Assembly: GCA_020248265.1 (NCBI GenBank)
Contig: JADCHX010000004.1
Location: 167,473 to 231,472 of the forward strand
Direction of reading: 5' to 3'
Origin: Rhodocyclaceae bacterium
Lineage (GTDB): Bacteria; Pseudomonadota; Gammaproteobacteria; Burkholderiales; CAIKXV01
Length of the DNA stretch: 64,000 bases
Shown here: positions 26,197 through 34,754 of the stretch, piece after piece
How positions within the stretch are numbered: position 1 is the first letter of the stretch
Layout of the letters: every line of letters starts with the position of its first letter
Made by a program: the position numbers and the translations under genes
Notes under the pieces: model-generated
What the model saw: the letters and a program-made list of their open reading frames with translations, nothing else
The model's database searches: none
Told to the model about the DNA's origin: nothing

Positions 26197-27084
26197 ATGG
26201 CCTGGAACTTCGAACTGATTGCCGGCCCGTTCAAGGGCCGAACCGGTGGCCTTGCCTGGGATGGCAAGGGCATGCTGTTCAGCGCGGTGGCCGAGGAGCG
26301 CGTGCTGCGCTACGACCCCGCCACGAAGAAGGCAGACACCTTCCGCCGCTGGACCGGCCGGGTGAACGGCCTGGCGGTCGCACCCGACGGCTCGGTGTAC
26401 GCCGCGCAGGAAGGCGGCCGCCGTGTCGTGCACTACCGCACCGACGGCAGCACCGCACCCACCGAGGAACTGCTCGACGGCGCGCACCACAACCAGCCGC
26501 TCGACGTGCAGCTCGACAGCCGCGGACGCATCTGGTTCGCCGATGCGTACAACGCGCAGCCGCCATACGGCCCGCCCGCATATCCGATGCTGGACCACGC
26601 TTCGGTGCTGCGCCTGGATCCGACCGGCCCCGGTACGTACCGCATCGAACGCATCACCCACGACACCTGCGGACCGCGTGCGGTGCTGCTGTCGAAGGAC
26701 GAGCGCACGCTGTATGTCGCCGATGGCGACGTGGAGCGTGGCGACGTGTGCCAGCTGTTTGCGTACGAGGTGAGCGCGTATGGCAGCGTCGGTCATGCAC
26801 ACACCCTGCTTACCTTCACCGCGATCGACCGCGGTATCGAAGGCATGTGCCTGGACAGCGACGGCAACATCGTCGCCTGCATGGGCTGGAGCAAGGCGGG
26901 GGCAGGGCCTGCGATCGTGGTGATCTCGCCCGGGGGGACGATCCTCGAGACGCATGCGGCACCGGCGGACATGCCGATGCGCTGCGCGTTCGGTGACGAC
27001 GGGTTGAAGAGCCTGTACGTGACAGCGGGGGATGGCGGGTTGTATCGCGCGACGGATACGGGGCGGCGCGGGCTCAAGCGTTAA
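26197..27084 (+). CDS. SMP-30-like beta-propeller protein with altered metal site
   Basis: 295-residue paralogue of the preceding lactonase. The propeller blades are clear (GRVNGLAVAPDGSVY, SRGRIWFADAYNA, ERTLYVADGD, CLDSDGNIVA). By eye all four metal ligands differ: the Glu aligns with T16 (GRTGGLAW), the first Asn with L102 (QPLDV), the second with R161 (GPRAVLL) and the Asp with E215 (IEGMCLD). It may be a non-catalytic or differently acting propeller. Same operon, 26 bp after the intact copy. Confidence 0.85.
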   Translation: MAWNFELIAGPFKGRTGGLAWDGKGMLFSAVAEERVLRYDPATKKADTFRRWTGRVNGLAVAPDGSVYAAQEGGRRVVHYRTDGSTAPTEELLDGAHHNQPLDVQLDSRGRIWFADAYNAQPPYGPPAYPMLDHASVLRLDPTGPGTYRIERITHDTCGPRAVLLSKDERTLYVADGDVERGDVCQLFAYEVSAYGSVGHAHTLLTFTAIDRGIEGMCLDSDGNIVACMGWSKAGAGPAIVVISPGGTILETHAAPADMPMRCAFGDDGLKSLYVTAGDGGLYRATDTGRRGLKR

Positions 27085-27086
27085 GG

Positions 27087-27131
27087 GCAGCAAGGGACGC
27101 CGCAGCAAGGGAATCGGCAGCAAGGGAATCG
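27087..27131. repeat. three tandem 15-bp repeats (GCAGCAAGGGAATCG)
   Basis: Units at 27087-27101 (GCAGCAAGGGACGCC), 27102-27116 and 27117-27131 (both GCAGCAAGGGAATCG), with a further degenerate copy after. They lie in the 125-bp gap between the second SMP-30 gene and the Bug gene. Confidence 0.85.
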
Positions 27132-27209
27132 GCAACAGAAGGCAACGAAGACGGTCGGCGCATCACCGGACAACCCCCGCCACGAGGCGGGGTCACGCGG
27201 GAGATCGCA

Positions 27210-28214
27210 ATGGACTTGAAGCGTTCGAAGAGGGCCCTGACCGTGCTGGCCGCGGGCACCGCAGCCGCCCTGCTCGCGGGCAACGTGCGCGCGCAGGGAC
27301 CCGCGCAGGGGACCGCGCAATACCCGATGAAGCCGATCCGGCTGATCATCCTCAGCACGCCGGCCTCCGGCCCGGACATCGTCGGCCGGCTGATCGGCGG
27401 ACACCTCACCGAAGCCTGGGGCCAGCAGGTGGTGATCGATCCGCGCCCCGGCGCGAGCGGCATCATCGGAGCCGAGATCGCCGCGCGCAGCGCCCCGGAT
27501 GGCTACACGCTGACGATCGCCACCACCCAGGCCGCGATCGTGTCGGTGATGTTCGACAAGCTGAAGTTCGACCTGGTGAAGGACTTCGCGCCGATCACCC
27601 TGATGGCCTCGACGCCGTTCCTGCTGGTGGTGAACCCCGGGCTGCCGGTGAAGACGCTCCCGGACTTCATCGCACTGGCGAAGGCGAAGGCCGGCGACCT
27701 CCTCTACGGGTCCGGCGGTTCCGGTTCGCCGCCGCATCTGTCCGCCGAGTTGTTCAGGCACATGGCCGGCATCCGGTTGCAGCACGTGCCGTACAAGGGC
27801 GTGACGCCGGCGCTCACCGACACCATCGCCGGGCAGGTGCACATGACGATCTCCGTCGTGCCAGCCGTGCTGGCGCACATGCGTTCGGGCCGTGTGCGGG
27901 CGCTGGGCATCACCAGCGCCAGGCGTTCGGAGGTCGTGCCCGAGGTGCCGGCGATCGCGGAGACGATTCCCGGCTACGAGTACATCGGCTGGTACACGCT
28001 GCTGGCGCCGGCGAAGACGCCGAGCGCGATCATCAACCGTCTGAACGGTGAAGTCGTGTCGGCCCTGAAGACCTCGGCGGTGCGGGAGAAGCTGGCGGAC
28101 CTGGGCGCGGAGCCGATCGGAAGTTCGGTGCGCGAGGTCACCGAGTTCATCCCGGCACAGATCGCGCGGCTGCGGGAACTGGTGCAGTTGTCCGGCGCCA
28201 AGGTGGATCGGTAG
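27210..28214 (+). CDS. Bug/TctC-family solute-binding protein
   Basis: 334-residue periplasmic binding protein. The signal peptide (KRSKRALTVLAAGTAAALLAG) ends near NVRAQG. Motifs: IRLIILSTPASGPDIVG in place of the usual PGGGxD loop, DPRPGASGIIG, PDGYTLTIA and HVPYKGVTPA. The variant TPASGPD loop sits at the ligand carboxylate site, so the ligand may be unusual. GGGAGA lies before the ATG. Last gene of the ThDP/SMP-30 operon. Confidence 0.92.
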   Translation: MDLKRSKRALTVLAAGTAAALLAGNVRAQGPAQGTAQYPMKPIRLIILSTPASGPDIVGRLIGGHLTEAWGQQVVIDPRPGASGIIGAEIAARSAPDGYTLTIATTQAAIVSVMFDKLKFDLVKDFAPITLMASTPFLLVVNPGLPVKTLPDFIALAKAKAGDLLYGSGGSGSPPHLSAELFRHMAGIRLQHVPYKGVTPALTDTIAGQVHMTISVVPAVLAHMRSGRVRALGITSARRSEVVPEVPAIAETIPGYEYIGWYTLLAPAKTPSAIINRLNGEVVSALKTSAVREKLADLGAEPIGSSVREVTEFIPAQIARLRELVQLSGAKVDR

Positions 28215-28311
28215 GCCGCTCGAGCAGTTGGGGGCGCCGTGATGGCGGCGCGGAGACGTGCTGGGTCGCTCGCGCTTCATGCCCTCTTGGGGAACGCCGC
28301 CACGTCAGGGT

Positions 28312-28386
28312 TCAATCGAACGGATGGACATCGCGCTTGGGGGTTTGAACCTGCGTGTGGCCAAGGAGTTTGTCGATCAACGGTAG
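28312..28386 (-). pseudogene. tyrosine recombinase (integrase) C-terminal fragment
   Basis: The minus-strand frame ends LPLIDKLLGHTQVQT, very close to the integrase C-terminal box (typically IGKLLGHTQVQTTxRYAH). The catalytic His of the GHT step is present, but the final RYxH region reads KRDVHPFD and no upstream catalytic domain exists. It is a relic, joined directly to IS66-like remnants. Confidence 0.6.
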
Positions 28387-28916
28387 CGCATGCCGCTCGA
28401 AACGACCTCCCGAAAGCCATGTGGCACACTCGGACGCAGCGCTGACTGGTAAGGGGACGTCCACGATCGTCGCCCCGTGCCGAAGCTCGATCGTGATGCT
28501 CTTCCGAACAATGCTCGCCGCAACGCAGCAGCGTCGACAGCCAGTCGGCACGCTCGGCCGCAGCGCCGATCGGCCAGGAGACATTCACCACTGTCTGTCG
28601 ATCCATGGCGCACCTCGATCGTGATGCTTTCGCGGACTGCGCTCGCCGGCACGACGGTGATCGGCATGAACTGCTCCGCCGTCACGGCCGTGTGTCAGGA
28701 CTTGACCGATGGTGTGGGCCGCACCGACATCCCGGAACGTCCCCGTGCATCGACCCAGCGGTGAACCAAGGTCGCGTTCAACCGGTTGGCCAGCGGGACT
28801 GACGCGATAGATACGCCTTGCTTGCGGCTCGCCGCCAATACCGCCGCCTTGAACTGGGGGCTATGCTTCCTCCGACGCCGACGCCGACGCCGACGCCGAC
28901 GACCGCCGTCGCGCAC
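28387..28916 (-). pseudogene. IS66-family tnpA remnant, frameshifted and partly duplicated
   Basis: The minus-strand piece at 28916-28695 reads RRKHSPQFKAAVLAASRKQG then NRLNATLVHRWV, the helix-turn-helix start of IS66 TnpA. Then come a stop and the TnpA C-terminal region (AVRESITIEVRHGST, shifting frame to VVNVSWPIGAAAE). A second tandem copy follows (KSITIELRHGATIVDV, PVSAASECATWL). The two copies are about 125 bp apart. There is no intact transposase and no recognisable terminal repeats. It flanks the defence-type gene pair. Confidence 0.7.
28874..28897. repeat. (GACGCC)4 hexanucleotide repeat
   Basis: Four exact GACGCC units, plus partial flanking units, within the 5' end of the tnpA remnant. 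On the coding strand they give a run of about eleven arginines ahead of the helix-turn-helix. The repeat has probably expanded by slippage in a dead gene. Confidence 0.85.
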
Positions 28917-29109
28917 CAGCCACGTCCACGCGCGCGTCTAGGTCGCGCAATGTCGCAGGGAACACTACGAGGAACGACCGACGGAGCCCCTGGGCGGTTT
29001 GCCCCCTCCGCCCTCGTCGCGAAGGAGCGAGCCGCCAAGGCCCCTATACTGACTGATGGACTCTAGATCAAAGTGCTACTGATCGGGGCCTATGCGCTCC
29101 AGAAGACTT

Positions 29110-30015
29110 TCAGCATTGCACTAGCCGACCGATAAACTTGACAAGGCATGGAGGGACGGGCGTGCTGGACGCAAACCTACTCATCGGTAATTGAGCAGGA
29201 TCTCCAGGAAGTTGAGAATCGCTCTCCTCGAAAAGAAGCGGGTGCTGACTTTTGAGGTCCATCTCGAGAGCCTTCAACCAAACGCGAAGCATGCTCAACA
29301 AATACTTACCTCTGCACTTGAGCAGCGAGGGTAACTCATCGAATTCTGACCGGAGCTTTTGGTAGCTCTCAGGCGTGGGTTTTCCCTCAAGCACCACTAT
29401 GTCTGAAACAGTCTCATAAGCCCGAAAAACAGAGTCAGCGTTAATCGTGACAATCTCGGACGCTCTGGATGGTTTCGCCAGAACACTTATCTGAAGCCTC
29501 CTTGCGACAAAGAGCTCGAGATTGACAGGCTCGCAATGTGCAACAAACCCCGAAACGATCTCCTTAAACGTTTCGCGAAGGCGCCTGCGCTCAGCAATGC
29601 GTCCCGAACGCCTGAATTCATTACGCAAGATACTGTCGACTACCTCTTCTGTACAAAGGAGGTTTTCTATTGAATACGCCCCCAGTTCATAGACATGCGG
29701 ATGCGGTAGTGTTGCGATGTCAAAATCTCGATCCACGAAAAAGAAAATTTTGTCCAGTAATGGGTCGCTGCTATCCATCAAAATCTGATGATAGGCCAAC
29801 AGCTGTTCTTTCCCTGCACCATGCATCGGTTCAAATCTCGTACATGCGCCAATTCGCTTTATCCACTCGTCGTACACGGGGATGTCTTCCGGCCCTTCAT
29901 ACACAAAGATGAGTATGTCGGGGTCTTCGCCACGAATTTTCAGAACTTTTAGCTTTAGAACCGATGCGCCTTTGCGGCTAGCCCGTAGCTTCTCAACTAG
30001 CGAAGCCATCGACAT
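29110..30015 (-). CDS. DUF4435 (Toprim-like) protein, AriB-like effector of a PARIS-type pair
   Basis: 301-residue protein with the DUF4435 plan: ILIFVYEGPEDIPVYD supplies the Toprim glutamate (E40), FFFVDRDFD the DxD acids (D95, D97), and AYSIENLL follows. In PARIS (phage anti-restriction-induced system) the DUF4435 protein AriB is the toxic effector released by the ATPase AriA. This gene follows the ATPase gene and overlaps it by 23 bp, the expected order. Codon use is AT-richer than the rest of the window, indicating acquisition. A gap of about 190 bp with no gene separates it from the IS66 relic. Confidence 0.78.
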   Translation of the reverse strand: MSMASLVEKLRASRKGASVLKLKVLKIRGEDPDILIFVYEGPEDIPVYDEWIKRIGACTRFEPMHGAGKEQLLAYHQILMDSSDPLLDKIFFFVDRDFDIATLPHPHVYELGAYSIENLLCTEEVVDSILRNEFRRSGRIAERRRLRETFKEIVSGFVAHCEPVNLELFVARRLQISVLAKPSRASEIVTINADSVFRAYETVSDIVVLEGKPTPESYQKLRSEFDELPSLLKCRGKYLLSMLRVWLKALEMDLKSQHPLLFEESDSQLPGDPAQLPMSRFASSTPVPPCLVKFIGRLVQC

Positions 30016-31420
30016 TCTCCCCGGTTCTCTCCATCCTTAGTCCTACGGTGAACTGATCCAACTCGTTTTCGAAGATGAAGGGTGAGTGAGTGATTGCAAG
30101 CATCTGAGTGACTGATCCGCTCGCCATTACGTCGGGTAGGACTTTGCGTTGCCAATCAATAGATAGCGACAATTCCGGTTCGTCGATCAGAACGACCTTA
30201 GAGCCCTTGTAGAGATAAAGCTTCGCCATCAACGAGACGATTTGCTTTTCTCCGGAAGACAGAGCATCCAGTGGAACAATGCAGTTGGCCCAGGAGTTCT
30301 CCACAACAACCTTAAGTGTTCTTGGGTCAAAAGCTAACCGCTTCTCGTCACTGGACATCGTCAGATAGCTGTTGCAAACCGTGACAAACTGTTCGATTCT
30401 TTGTTCTGTAGTTTTCGTTTGATCAATGACCGAGTTCAGACGACTCAGGAAGTACCTCAAAAACTCGAAGTCTTTCGAGTGGATTTCTCCAGAATCGTAG
30501 AGCGTTTCGATGTTTTCGAAAATTTGTCCGAGATTGTTTTCTACCCGTCCGAGGCGTCCCAAAAAAAGCGAAAGTGATCCGATGTCTGGAAGTGCATCAA
30601 TTCCTAAGGGAAGTTGGAAAGATTGGCCCTTAAGCATGTCGTTTAGAATACGCGCGCTCAATCCGCGATACCCGAAATTGGAGGTGCGCTCAATTTCCTC
30701 GGACAGCTCACCGAGACGAGCTTCGATGTCGCTAAGCCCAAACGCAATGCCCTCATACGAATAGTCGTTTTTTTCGCGGGTCGGTGCATACCAATTGGTT
30801 CTGATCGCCTCCCGCTTTCGACTCGATCGCAAGAGCGGTCGTTCGATCCTTCGATAGGTCGGCAGAAAAACCACATCAGCTCTTCCAATTAGGCCGCGAA
30901 GATCCGAAGCAATTTCTTTTGCTCGCTCGCTAAGTGACGAATTCAAGAGTGCATGTGCCTCATCGAGCGCTCGCTTTATCTCTTGGTAGTCGCCCGGTAT
31001 GGTCAAGTAGAGTTGACTTATAACCGGTGTCTGTAGCAACCGGTCAAAGTTCGCCGGAATGTACTCATTCTGCAAAAAGTCTAGAAGTGCCTCCTCTGGG
31101 AGTTCCGCACTTTTGGCTAGAGCCTTGACCGATTCAAGCCCAGCGCCAGCCGCCGAACCAAAGTCCTCGCGAGTCATCCGAATTGCGTCTTCACGAGCAA
31201 GAAACTTGCATTCAAGCGCAGAGAACGGTAGCGCGGCTAAGCGGTGGAATCGCCTTGTAAGAAAGGCATTGAGCGCGCTCAATACTGTCGTCTTGCCCGT
31301 GCCGTTCTCCGCGACGATTACTGTGGCTGCTCCAGCAAACTGGACAGTAATGTCTTTGTATCCGTGCACGCCACGCAATGTGAAGTATTGCAAAAGCGGC
31401 GGAGTTTCTTGGTTTGGCAT
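29993..31420 (-). CDS. AAA (ABC/SMC-like) ATPase, AriA-like sensor of a PARIS-type pair
   Basis: 475-residue ATPase. Walker A is ENGTGKTT (38-45), the ABC-type signature is LSSGEKQ (387-393), Walker B is VVLIDEPE (409-416) and a switch His lies in ITHSPF (H445). About 300 helical residues separate the two halves, as in AAA_15/AAA_21 proteins. With the overlapping DUF4435 gene it matches the two-gene PARIS layout, where the ATPase senses phage anti-restriction proteins and holds AriB. OLD-type systems are excluded because the Toprim part is a separate gene. AT-rich codon use marks it as foreign. Confidence 0.8.
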   Translation of the reverse strand: MPNQETPPLLQYFTLRGVHGYKDITVQFAGAATVIVAENGTGKTTVLSALNAFLTRRFHRLAALPFSALECKFLAREDAIRMTREDFGSAAGAGLESVKALAKSAELPEEALLDFLQNEYIPANFDRLLQTPVISQLYLTIPGDYQEIKRALDEAHALLNSSLSERAKEIASDLRGLIGRADVVFLPTYRRIERPLLRSSRKREAIRTNWYAPTREKNDYSYEGIAFGLSDIEARLGELSEEIERTSNFGYRGLSARILNDMLKGQSFQLPLGIDALPDIGSLSLFLGRLGRVENNLGQIFENIETLYDSGEIHSKDFEFLRYFLSRLNSVIDQTKTTEQRIEQFVTVCNSYLTMSSDEKRLAFDPRTLKVVVENSWANCIVPLDALSSGEKQIVSLMAKLYLYKGSKVVLIDEPELSLSIDWQRKVLPDVMASGSVTQMLAITHSPFIFENELDQFTVGLRMERTGENVDGFAS

Positions 31421-31525
31421 AGTGCTGTTCCGGTTGGTCCAAATGGCGGACTTGGACTAGCTAAGGCGGAAAGAAGGCTGAACAGACAATGACCGTCAAG
31501 CAGTTCGGCGCGACTGTCACTGCGC

Positions 31526-32695
31526 TCATATTATTCCAGTCTCGGGATAGGGGCAGGTATCGGTCACTCGCCAATAGCCTAGTCGCTCTAAACAAATGCT
31601 TTCAAAGCGCCCGCGAACCATCAGTTCCGCCAACCCCCTCCCCACCGCCGGCGCATGCATCAACCCATGCCCCGAAAACCCACAAGCCACCAGAAAGTTC
31701 TCCGGCCCGCCCTCGCAGTGCCCCAGGATCATGTTCCCATCCAGCTCGCACTCGTCATAGAGCCCGGCCCACTCCCGCACCAGCTTCAGTTCCTCGAATT
31801 CCTTGACGCGCGCCGCACACGCCGGCCACACCACGTCCTGGAACCACGACGGCTCCACCTCGAAGTTGAACCCGCGCGGTTCGTCCGACTTCACCAGCCC
31901 CACCGCATAGCCCTTGCCCTCCGGGCGGATGATCAGGCGGTCCGGGTCCTTGATCAGCGGCATGTCGGCGGGCAGTTCGTGCGCGAGTTCGACGTAGTGC
32001 TCGAAGCGGCGCATCGGGTTCACCGGCAGGTCGACGCCGACCAGCTTGGCGATCGACGCCGACCAGCAGCCGGCCGCGTTCACCACATGGTCGCCGCGCA
32101 CGCGCGCGCCCGACGCAAGTTCGATCTCGACGATCCGCCGGTTGCGCACGTACAGGTCGACCGCGCGATCTCGCAGGAAGGTCACGCCCATCGCCTGCGC
32201 CTTGCGGCGGAAGCCCTGCAGCACGCTGTTCGGGTCGAGCCAGCCGTCCTGCGGTGACAGCACGCCTAGCGCGAGGTCGTCGTTGCGCATCCACGGATAG
32301 CGCGCGGCGATCGCGGCGCGATCGAGCAGTTCGATCTGCACGCCCTCGGCTTCCTGCACGCGGGCGTTTTGCTCCAGCACCTGCGCATGCTGCGGCCCGC
32401 CGATGAACAGGTAGCCGCGCTCCTTCCACTGCACGTCGGGTGCGTAGCCATCCACCGCGACATGCTCGGCGAAGTTCTTGTAGTACTCGATGCTGAACTG
32501 CGACATCCGGATGTTTTCCGGCAGCGCGAACAGCCGGCGGCAGCCGCCGGTGGCCATCGGCGTCGCGGCCTTGGCGTAGGTCGGATCCGGCTCGAGCACG
32601 CAGACGCGCTCGACGCCGGCCTTGCGCAGGAAGACCGCGGTGGCGCAGCCGATCGCGCCACCGCCGATGATCACGACGTCATGTTGGGTGCTCAT
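31526..32695 (-). CDS. FAD-dependent oxidoreductase (DAO/sarcosine-oxidase-like)
   Basis: 389-residue cytoplasmic amine or amino-acid oxidoreductase. The Rossmann dinucleotide motif is VVIIGGGAIGCATAVFLRKAG (residues 7 onward), ending at acid E35 in VLEPDP. The substrate domain shows FEHYVELAHELP, and the C-terminal flavin loop is VACGFSGHGLMHAPAVG. The tail RLGYWR...PETGII is normal for the family, so the gene is complete despite abutting the AT-rich island. It is the last gene of the operon that starts at 36131; the foreign pair follows 106 bp downstream on the same strand. Confidence 0.9.
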   Translation of the reverse strand: MSTQHDVVIIGGGAIGCATAVFLRKAGVERVCVLEPDPTYAKAATPMATGGCRRLFALPENIRMSQFSIEYYKNFAEHVAVDGYAPDVQWKERGYLFIGGPQHAQVLEQNARVQEAEGVQIELLDRAAIAARYPWMRNDDLALGVLSPQDGWLDPNSVLQGFRRKAQAMGVTFLRDRAVDLYVRNRRIVEIELASGARVRGDHVVNAAGCWSASIAKLVGVDLPVNPMRRFEHYVELAHELPADMPLIKDPDRLIIRPEGKGYAVGLVKSDEPRGFNFEVEPSWFQDVVWPACAARVKEFEELKLVREWAGLYDECELDGNMILGHCEGGPENFLVACGFSGHGLMHAPAVGRGLAELMVRGRFESICLERLGYWRVTDTCPYPETGII

Positions 32696-32711
32696 CGCTC
32701 GACGTCCGCGC

Positions 32712-33707
32712 TCACTGCACCGGCGGAATCTTCGCCTGCTTGACCACGCGCTCCCACTGCTTCACCTCGGCGGCCAGGTAGGCGCCGAAGTGTTCCGGCG
32801 TGCTCGCCACCGGCTCGGCGCCGGAGGCGGAGAAGCGCTCGCGCACGTCCGGTGCGGCCACCACCTTCGCGATCTCGGCGTGCATGCGCGAGACGATCTC
32901 CCTCGGCGTGCCGGCCGGGGCGAGCAGCCCGACCCAGGTGACCGCCTCGAAGCCGGGCAGCGTGTCGGCGATCGGCGGCACGTCGGGGATCAGCGTCGAG
33001 CGCTTCGCGGTGCCGATGCCCACCGCGCGCAGGCGGGCGGGGATGTAGCGGGTCGCGGTGTTGACCGTGTCGAACATGAACGAGATCTGTCCGCTCAGCA
33101 CGTCCACCAGCGCCGGCGCGCTGCCCTTGTAGGGGATGTGCAGCAGGCTCGCGCCGATGCGCCCGGCCAGGAGTTCTCCGGCGAGGTGGTTGGAACTGCC
33201 GTTGCCGGCCGAGCCGTAGGTGAGCTTGCCCGGGTTGGCCTTCGCAGCAGCGATGAAGTCGGCCAGCGTCTTGATCGGGCTCGCGGCCGGCACCACCAGC
33301 AGGTAGGGCACGTCGGCGATCTTGGTCACCGCCGCGAAGTCCTTCACCGGATCGAAGTCGAGCTTGGTGTAGAGCGCGGGTGTGGTGACATGGCTGCCGG
33401 CCGGCGTGACGAAGGTGTAGCCGTCCGCCCCGGCCCTCGCGCCGATCGCGGTGCCCAGCGTGCCGCCGGCGCCGCCCCGGTTGTCGATGATGATCGGCTG
33501 GCCGAGCGCCTCGGACAGCCGCGGTGTCACCGCGCGCGTGACCACGTCCGCCACGCCGCCGGCCGCGAACGGCACGATGAAGCGGATCGGCTTGGCCGGC
33601 CAGGCCTGGGCGAAGGCGGGCAGGGCGCAGGTGGCGCCGAGGGTGGCTATGGCCAGGGCCACTGATCGGGACAGCGGTGTGCGTGAGGTGCGTGAGCTAT
33701 GTGACAT
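32712..33707 (-). CDS. Bug/TctC-family solute-binding protein
   Basis: 331-residue periplasmic binding protein. The signal peptide ends LPAFAQAW. Motifs: IRFIVPFAAGGVADVVT, DNRGGAGGTLG, ADGYTFVTP and HIPYKGSAPA. It sits inside an operon of two FAD oxidoreductases and an Ldh-type enzyme, with 16 bp to the downstream gene, so its ligand is probably an amino acid, imino acid or hydroxy acid. Confidence 0.93.
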   Translation of the reverse strand: MSHSSRTSRTPLSRSVALAIATLGATCALPAFAQAWPAKPIRFIVPFAAGGVADVVTRAVTPRLSEALGQPIIIDNRGGAGGTLGTAIGARAGADGYTFVTPAGSHVTTPALYTKLDFDPVKDFAAVTKIADVPYLLVVPAASPIKTLADFIAAAKANPGKLTYGSAGNGSSNHLAGELLAGRIGASLLHIPYKGSAPALVDVLSGQISFMFDTVNTATRYIPARLRAVGIGTAKRSTLIPDVPPIADTLPGFEAVTWVGLLAPAGTPREIVSRMHAEIAKVVAAPDVRERFSASGAEPVASTPEHFGAYLAAEVKQWERVVKQAKIPPVQ

Positions 33708-33734
33708 GGTCCGGGTTCTCCTGGAAACAACAGT

Positions 33735-34754
33735 TCAAGGGTTGGCGCATCGTTCGAGGATCTCGAGCGCATGCGTGTCGAGTTCGATGCCGCGTTCGGC
33801 CGCCTGCCGGCGTCGGGCATAGCGCCGCGCACCGGGCAGCTTCGGCGTGCCGGAGTCGTGCACCGCAGCCACCAGCGGCTCGACCCGCGCGGCCACGTCG
33901 GCGCCGGCGCAGCGCGGATCGATCAGCAGCAGAAACTGCCCGCACTTGGACGGCTTGTTGCCCGGCACCGGTGCCTCGAAGCCTAACGGGCTGCCGCTCA
34001 GGGCCGCCGCCAGGATCTCCACCATGAACGCGATCGATGCGCCCTTCACGCCGCCGAAGGCGACCAGTGCGCCGCCGTCGAGCACGCGTGAGGCATCGGT
34101 GGTCGGCTGGCCGTCGGCATCGACGCCGACGCCTTCCGGCAACGGGCGTCGTTCGCGCGCCGCACGCAGCACGTCGCCCTGCGACATCACGCTCGCCGCC
34201 TGGTCCCAGACGATCGGCAGGCCGTTGGCGCGCGGGCAGGCGAAGGCCGAGGCGTTGGTCCCGAAAACCGCTTTCGCGCCGCCCCAGCCGGTGACGCGGG
34301 CGCGCGAGGTGACGCAGCTCATCGCGATGAAGCCGTGTGCGGCGAAGGGCTCGATGTCGGGCCACAGCGCGGCGAAGTGGTGGGCATCGCGTATCAGCAG
34401 TACTGCAGTGCCAGTGTGCGACGCGCGCTGCATCAGGTCGTCGCGCCACTGCGCGAGCGCGAGATGCGTGAATCCCTGGCGCGCATCGATCACCAGCATC
34501 GAGTCGCGCGAGCTCGCCACCTCGGGCAGTACCGTGCCATCCGCATAGCCGGTGCGTACCGCCTCGATGTAGCCGGGCAGGCGCAGCAGGCCGTGGCTCG
34601 GCGTGCCGTCGCGCTCGCAGGCGACGATGGTGGCGGCGATCGGCGCGGCGACCTGCGGGGAGAAGCCGTTGCGGACGAGCGTGTCCTCGACGCGGGCGAG
34701 CAGTGTGGCCTCAGGGATGAACTGCGTGATGAACTGCGGGATGCGCTGCGCCAT
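33735..34754 (-). CDS. Ldh-family NAD(P)-dependent oxidoreductase (malate/L-lactate dehydrogenase superfamily)
   Basis: 339-residue enzyme of the YbiC/DpkA family. Members reduce 2-oxo acids or cyclic imines (delta-1-piperideine-2-carboxylate, delta-1-pyrroline-2-carboxylate). Seen: ACERDGTPSHGLLRLPGY with the catalytic His, the coenzyme segment AVLLIRDAHHFAAL, FGTNASAFACP, and GGVKGASIAFMVEILAAALSG. Paired with two FAD amine oxidoreductases it suggests oxidation of an amino acid and then reduction of the imine or keto acid, for example in D-amino-acid or hydroxyproline-like catabolism. Its start directly abuts the upstream stop. Confidence 0.9.
   Translation of the reverse strand: MAQRIPQFITQFIPEATLLARVEDTLVRNGFSPQVAAPIAATIVACERDGTPSHGLLRLPGYIEAVRTGYADGTVLPEVASSRDSMLVIDARQGFTHLALAQWRDDLMQRASHTGTAVLLIRDAHHFAALWPDIEPFAAHGFIAMSCVTSRARVTGWGGAKAVFGTNASAFACPRANGLPIVWDQAASVMSQGDVLRAARERRPLPEGVGVDADGQPTTDASRVLDGGALVAFGGVKGASIAFMVEILAAALSGSPLGFEAPVPGNKPSKCGQFLLLIDPRCAGADVAARVEPLVAAVHDSGTPKLPGARRYARRRQAAERGIELDTHALEILERCANP

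Noticed and set aside
29110-31420. OLD-family nuclease or retron interpretation of the ATPase/Toprim pair
   Set aside because: OLD proteins fuse ATPase and Toprim in one chain, and no reverse transcriptase or msr-like element is present. The separate DUF4435 gene fits PARIS better.
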